This document shows, one piece after another, positions 31,038-32,553 of a stretch of 32,553 nucleotides of DNA. Under the pieces are notes generated by a model that was not told the DNA's origin, searched no databases, and saw nothing but the letters and a program-made list of their open reading frames with translations. Numbering within the stretch: position 1 is the first letter of the stretch; every line of letters begins with the position of its first letter. The position numbers and the translations under genes were made by a program. This stretch comes from an uncultured Prevotellaceae bacterium (GTDB taxonomy: Bacteria; Bacteroidota; Bacteroidia; Bacteroidales; Bacteroidaceae), in NCBI GenBank assembly GCA_937910905.1, contig CALEPV010000031.1, forward strand, positions 1 to 32,553. The letters run 5' to 3'.

Positions 31038-32249
31038 TTACAGCTCTGCCTCTATTGCTTGCTTTAGATTCGTTACCTGCTCGCCGCGCAGCTTGAGTTC
31101 TGAACCGCGGCCTATGATAAAGTAGGAAGGGAGCTGTTGTACTTGGTACAGTTGCACCATATCGTTGGCTACGCCCTCGGCGCAGTAGACGCACACCCAC
31201 GGCAGGCTCTCGCTCACGGTGCGCCAGTAGTGCTCGTTGGCATCGAGTGACACTTGGTAAATCTCAAGCCCGCGCGCGTGATACCTATTATATAATTCGC
31301 GCAGCTCCAGATTGCGCTCCTGCGAACCGCGCAGCGAGTAGGCTGTGAAGTCGAGCAGCACTACGTTGTCGGGATAGTCGGACAGCCGACGCTCGCGGCC
31401 TCGCAGGTCCGGAAAGCCGAAATCTATGATTCCAGTTTGCCGCACCTTGGTGCTGTCCAGCTGTATCTCCAGCGGACGGGGCTGGCGTGTGTTCTGATGT
31501 CCACGCAGTGCGATGTTCACCAGATTGGTGGTTCGCGGTGTGCCAGGATAGAGTTCGTTCCACTGTGTGGCCACGGCCGAGAAGTATCTTACATCGTCAC
31601 GATTGTTCACTGGGTCGAACAGCATCTGGCCGCTGATGGTCTGGAACAGGGCGTAGTAGGCCGCTGCAGACGACGGGTCGGCCAGTATGTAGTCGGTCTT
31701 CAGCGTCTGCTTGTACTGCTCCACGAGTGCATCGGCACGCTGATAGCGCTGGTAGTCCGTCAGGCTGGCATCGCGTCCAATGGCTGTAATCTGCATCTGC
31801 AGCTGTATGGCTAGCTGAGCGATGGTCTTCATCTTGCGCGAATCGGTGTTGCCGTCGATGTCGTAGTTGCTACTCATCTGCTGCATATCAGCCTGTACGG
31901 TGATGGTCTCGGTGCTGTCCACGGCAAAGTTGATGCGGTGCTGTCCTATGCTCAGCCGGTAGAACTCAGGGTTCGAAGCGGTGTCGGTAGCTACGTCGAA
32001 GGCAAAGTGTCCTTCGGCATCAAGCTTTGTGCTCTGTAGCGTGTGTATGCTGTCGAGTGCCATGGCTTCGAGTGTCAGTGTGCTGTCGGCAGCTCCCGTG
32101 ATGGCTCCTTCAACGTGGAATGTTTGCTGATTGTCGGAGCATGACACCATGCTCAGGAACAGGAATGCTATGGTCAGCACCACAAGAGCCATAGCTATGA
32201 CTCCCGTCATCACTCGCTGATTGATATTGCTGCGTTTACGTCGTCTCAT
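31038..32249 (-). CDS. TlpA/ResA-like thioredoxin-fold lipoprotein lacking CxxC
   Basis: The 403-residue protein has a membrane segment (about 15-36) ending in a lipobox-like SMVSC (C37), an N-terminal DUF4369-like beta domain (FHVEGAITGAADSTLTLEAM), a helical middle and a C-terminal thioredoxin-like domain (about 280-403). The usual FWASWCGPC active site is replaced by DFTAYSLRGSQERN, so dithiol redox activity through that motif is lost. The cis-proline region is retained (VQQLPSYFII). ATG 32249 was chosen because the longer frame from 32288 begins inside the terminator of the tRNA gene upstream. It is convergent with cysS. Probably envelope-associated; substrate unknown. Confidence 0.85.
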   Translation of the reverse strand: MRRRKRSNINQRVMTGVIAMALVVLTIAFLFLSMVSCSDNQQTFHVEGAITGAADSTLTLEAMALDSIHTLQSTKLDAEGHFAFDVATDTASNPEFYRLSIGQHRINFAVDSTETITVQADMQQMSSNYDIDGNTDSRKMKTIAQLAIQLQMQITAIGRDASLTDYQRYQRADALVEQYKQTLKTDYILADPSSAAAYYALFQTISGQMLFDPVNNRDDVRYFSAVATQWNELYPGTPRTTNLVNIALRGHQNTRQPRPLEIQLDSTKVRQTGIIDFGFPDLRGRERRLSDYPDNVVLLDFTAYSLRGSQERNLELRELYNRYHARGLEIYQVSLDANEHYWRTVSESLPWVCVYCAEGVANDMVQLYQVQQLPSYFIIGRGSELKLRGEQVTNLKQAIEAEL

Positions 32250-32273
32250 AACGGCATGATAATGGTTAGGTAT

Positions 32274-32309
32274 AAAAAACAGCAGCACACCTGTTGTGGA
32301 GCACTGCTG
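32274..32309 (-). terminator. Terminator of the tRNA-Met transcript
   Basis: On the - strand CAGCAGTGC (32301-32309) pairs with GTGCTGCTG (32280-32288), with two wobble pairs, followed by six T (32274-32279). It lies about 15 bp after the tRNA. Confidence 0.75.
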
Positions 32310-32323
32310 ACGCTTTGCTAGCG

Positions 32324-32397
32324 TGGACCAGATAGGGCTTGAACCTATGACCTCCAGATTATGAGTCTGTTGCTCTAACCAACTGAGCTACAAGTCC
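32324..32397 (-). tRNA. tRNA-Met (anticodon CAT), elongator type
   Basis: On the - strand a complete 74-nt cloverleaf reads GGACTTG...CTGGTCC with discriminator A. The D arm is GCTC...GAGC, the anticodon loop CTCATAA, and the T arm ATAGG/CCTAT around TTCAAGC. CCA is not encoded. Two positions are not paired: a T-T at 6-67 and an A-G at 27-43. A CAT anticodon can also belong to tRNA-Ile2 or an initiator; the first pair G1-C72 is not initiator-like. Confidence 0.9.
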
Positions 32398-32462
32398 AAA
32401 AGCAAAAACAACGGTGTGCACGGGGCGGGTGGAGGTGGTGTGCTCCTGTCGCTTTTGCGGTG

Positions 32463-32493
32463 CAAAGGTATGTGAAAGTTGCCACATAGACAA
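32463..32493 (-). promoter_or_regulatory. Promoter of tRNA-Met
   Basis: On the - strand TTG (32491-32493), 20 bp, TACCTTTG (32463-32470). Transcription would start near 32456, about 60 nt before the tRNA. Confidence 0.75.
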
Positions 32494-32545
32494 GAGAAAT
32501 GCAATAAAAAAGTGCCTTTGACGCAGTTAAACGAAAGAATAGTAG

Positions 32546-32553
32546 TACCTTTG
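32546..32553 (+). promoter_or_regulatory. -7 box at the window edge
   Basis: The last eight bases read TACCTTTG, matching the -7 consensus for a + strand gene beyond the window. No -33 box with proper spacing is seen. Confidence 0.4.

Overview
The window looks like a chromosomal segment of a Bacteroidales bacterium, most like Prevotellaceae; this is inferred from gene content and was not tested by a search. The support is the recurrent Bacteroidetes promoter (TTG/TTTG, 19-20 bp spacer, TAnnTTTG), few Shine-Dalgarno sequences, Bacteroidales-type protein versions (PurE with AAGMAAALPG, a DAHP synthase fused to chorismate mutase) and families such as DUF2752 and DUF6122.

Left part (1-11478, mostly + strand). 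A probable transposase tail is followed by two small membrane proteins, a secreted GH20 hexosaminidase, an orphan FecE-type ABC ATPase and a YhaM-like OB/HD nuclease. Next comes an aromatic amino acid operon: prephenate dehydratase, aminotransferase, DAHP synthase/chorismate mutase and prephenate dehydrogenase. It is preceded by a textbook-like attenuator: promoter, a 17-codon leader peptide with three Tyr and three Phe codons, and mutually exclusive antiterminator and terminator hairpins. A DUF6122 membrane protein, a 42-bp tandem repeat, an FlK-like thioesterase and an AAA ATPase complete this part.

Middle (11497-20920, - strand). Seven tightly packed genes start from one strong promoter: a secreted PPC-like protein, a Rossmann+RyR protein, an FHA-TM-trypsin-like protease, a kinase-C-lobe pseudokinase with TM and periplasmic domain, a secreted TPR-CHAT (caspase-like) protease, a secreted protein of unknown function, and a second RyR-domain protein. 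I read this as a membrane-spanning phospho-signal/protease module. It is the best candidate here for an undescribed system. A 1.4-kb gene-free region upstream holds long inverted repeats and nine copies of a 22-bp repeat.

Right part (22105-32553). nadA-trmH-M16 peptidase runs on the - strand. A 0.5-kb AT-rich divergent region follows, with two DnaA-box matches, a 25-bp palindrome and two more copies of a 22-bp repeat. Then greA, HIT, rmuC, purE, ispG and cysS lie on the + strand. A bidirectional terminator separates cysS from a convergent thioredoxin-fold lipoprotein gene, and a tRNA-Met gene follows. A GC-rich extragenic repeat recurs at several sites, including inside the ispG reading frame and probably inside the M16 peptidase.
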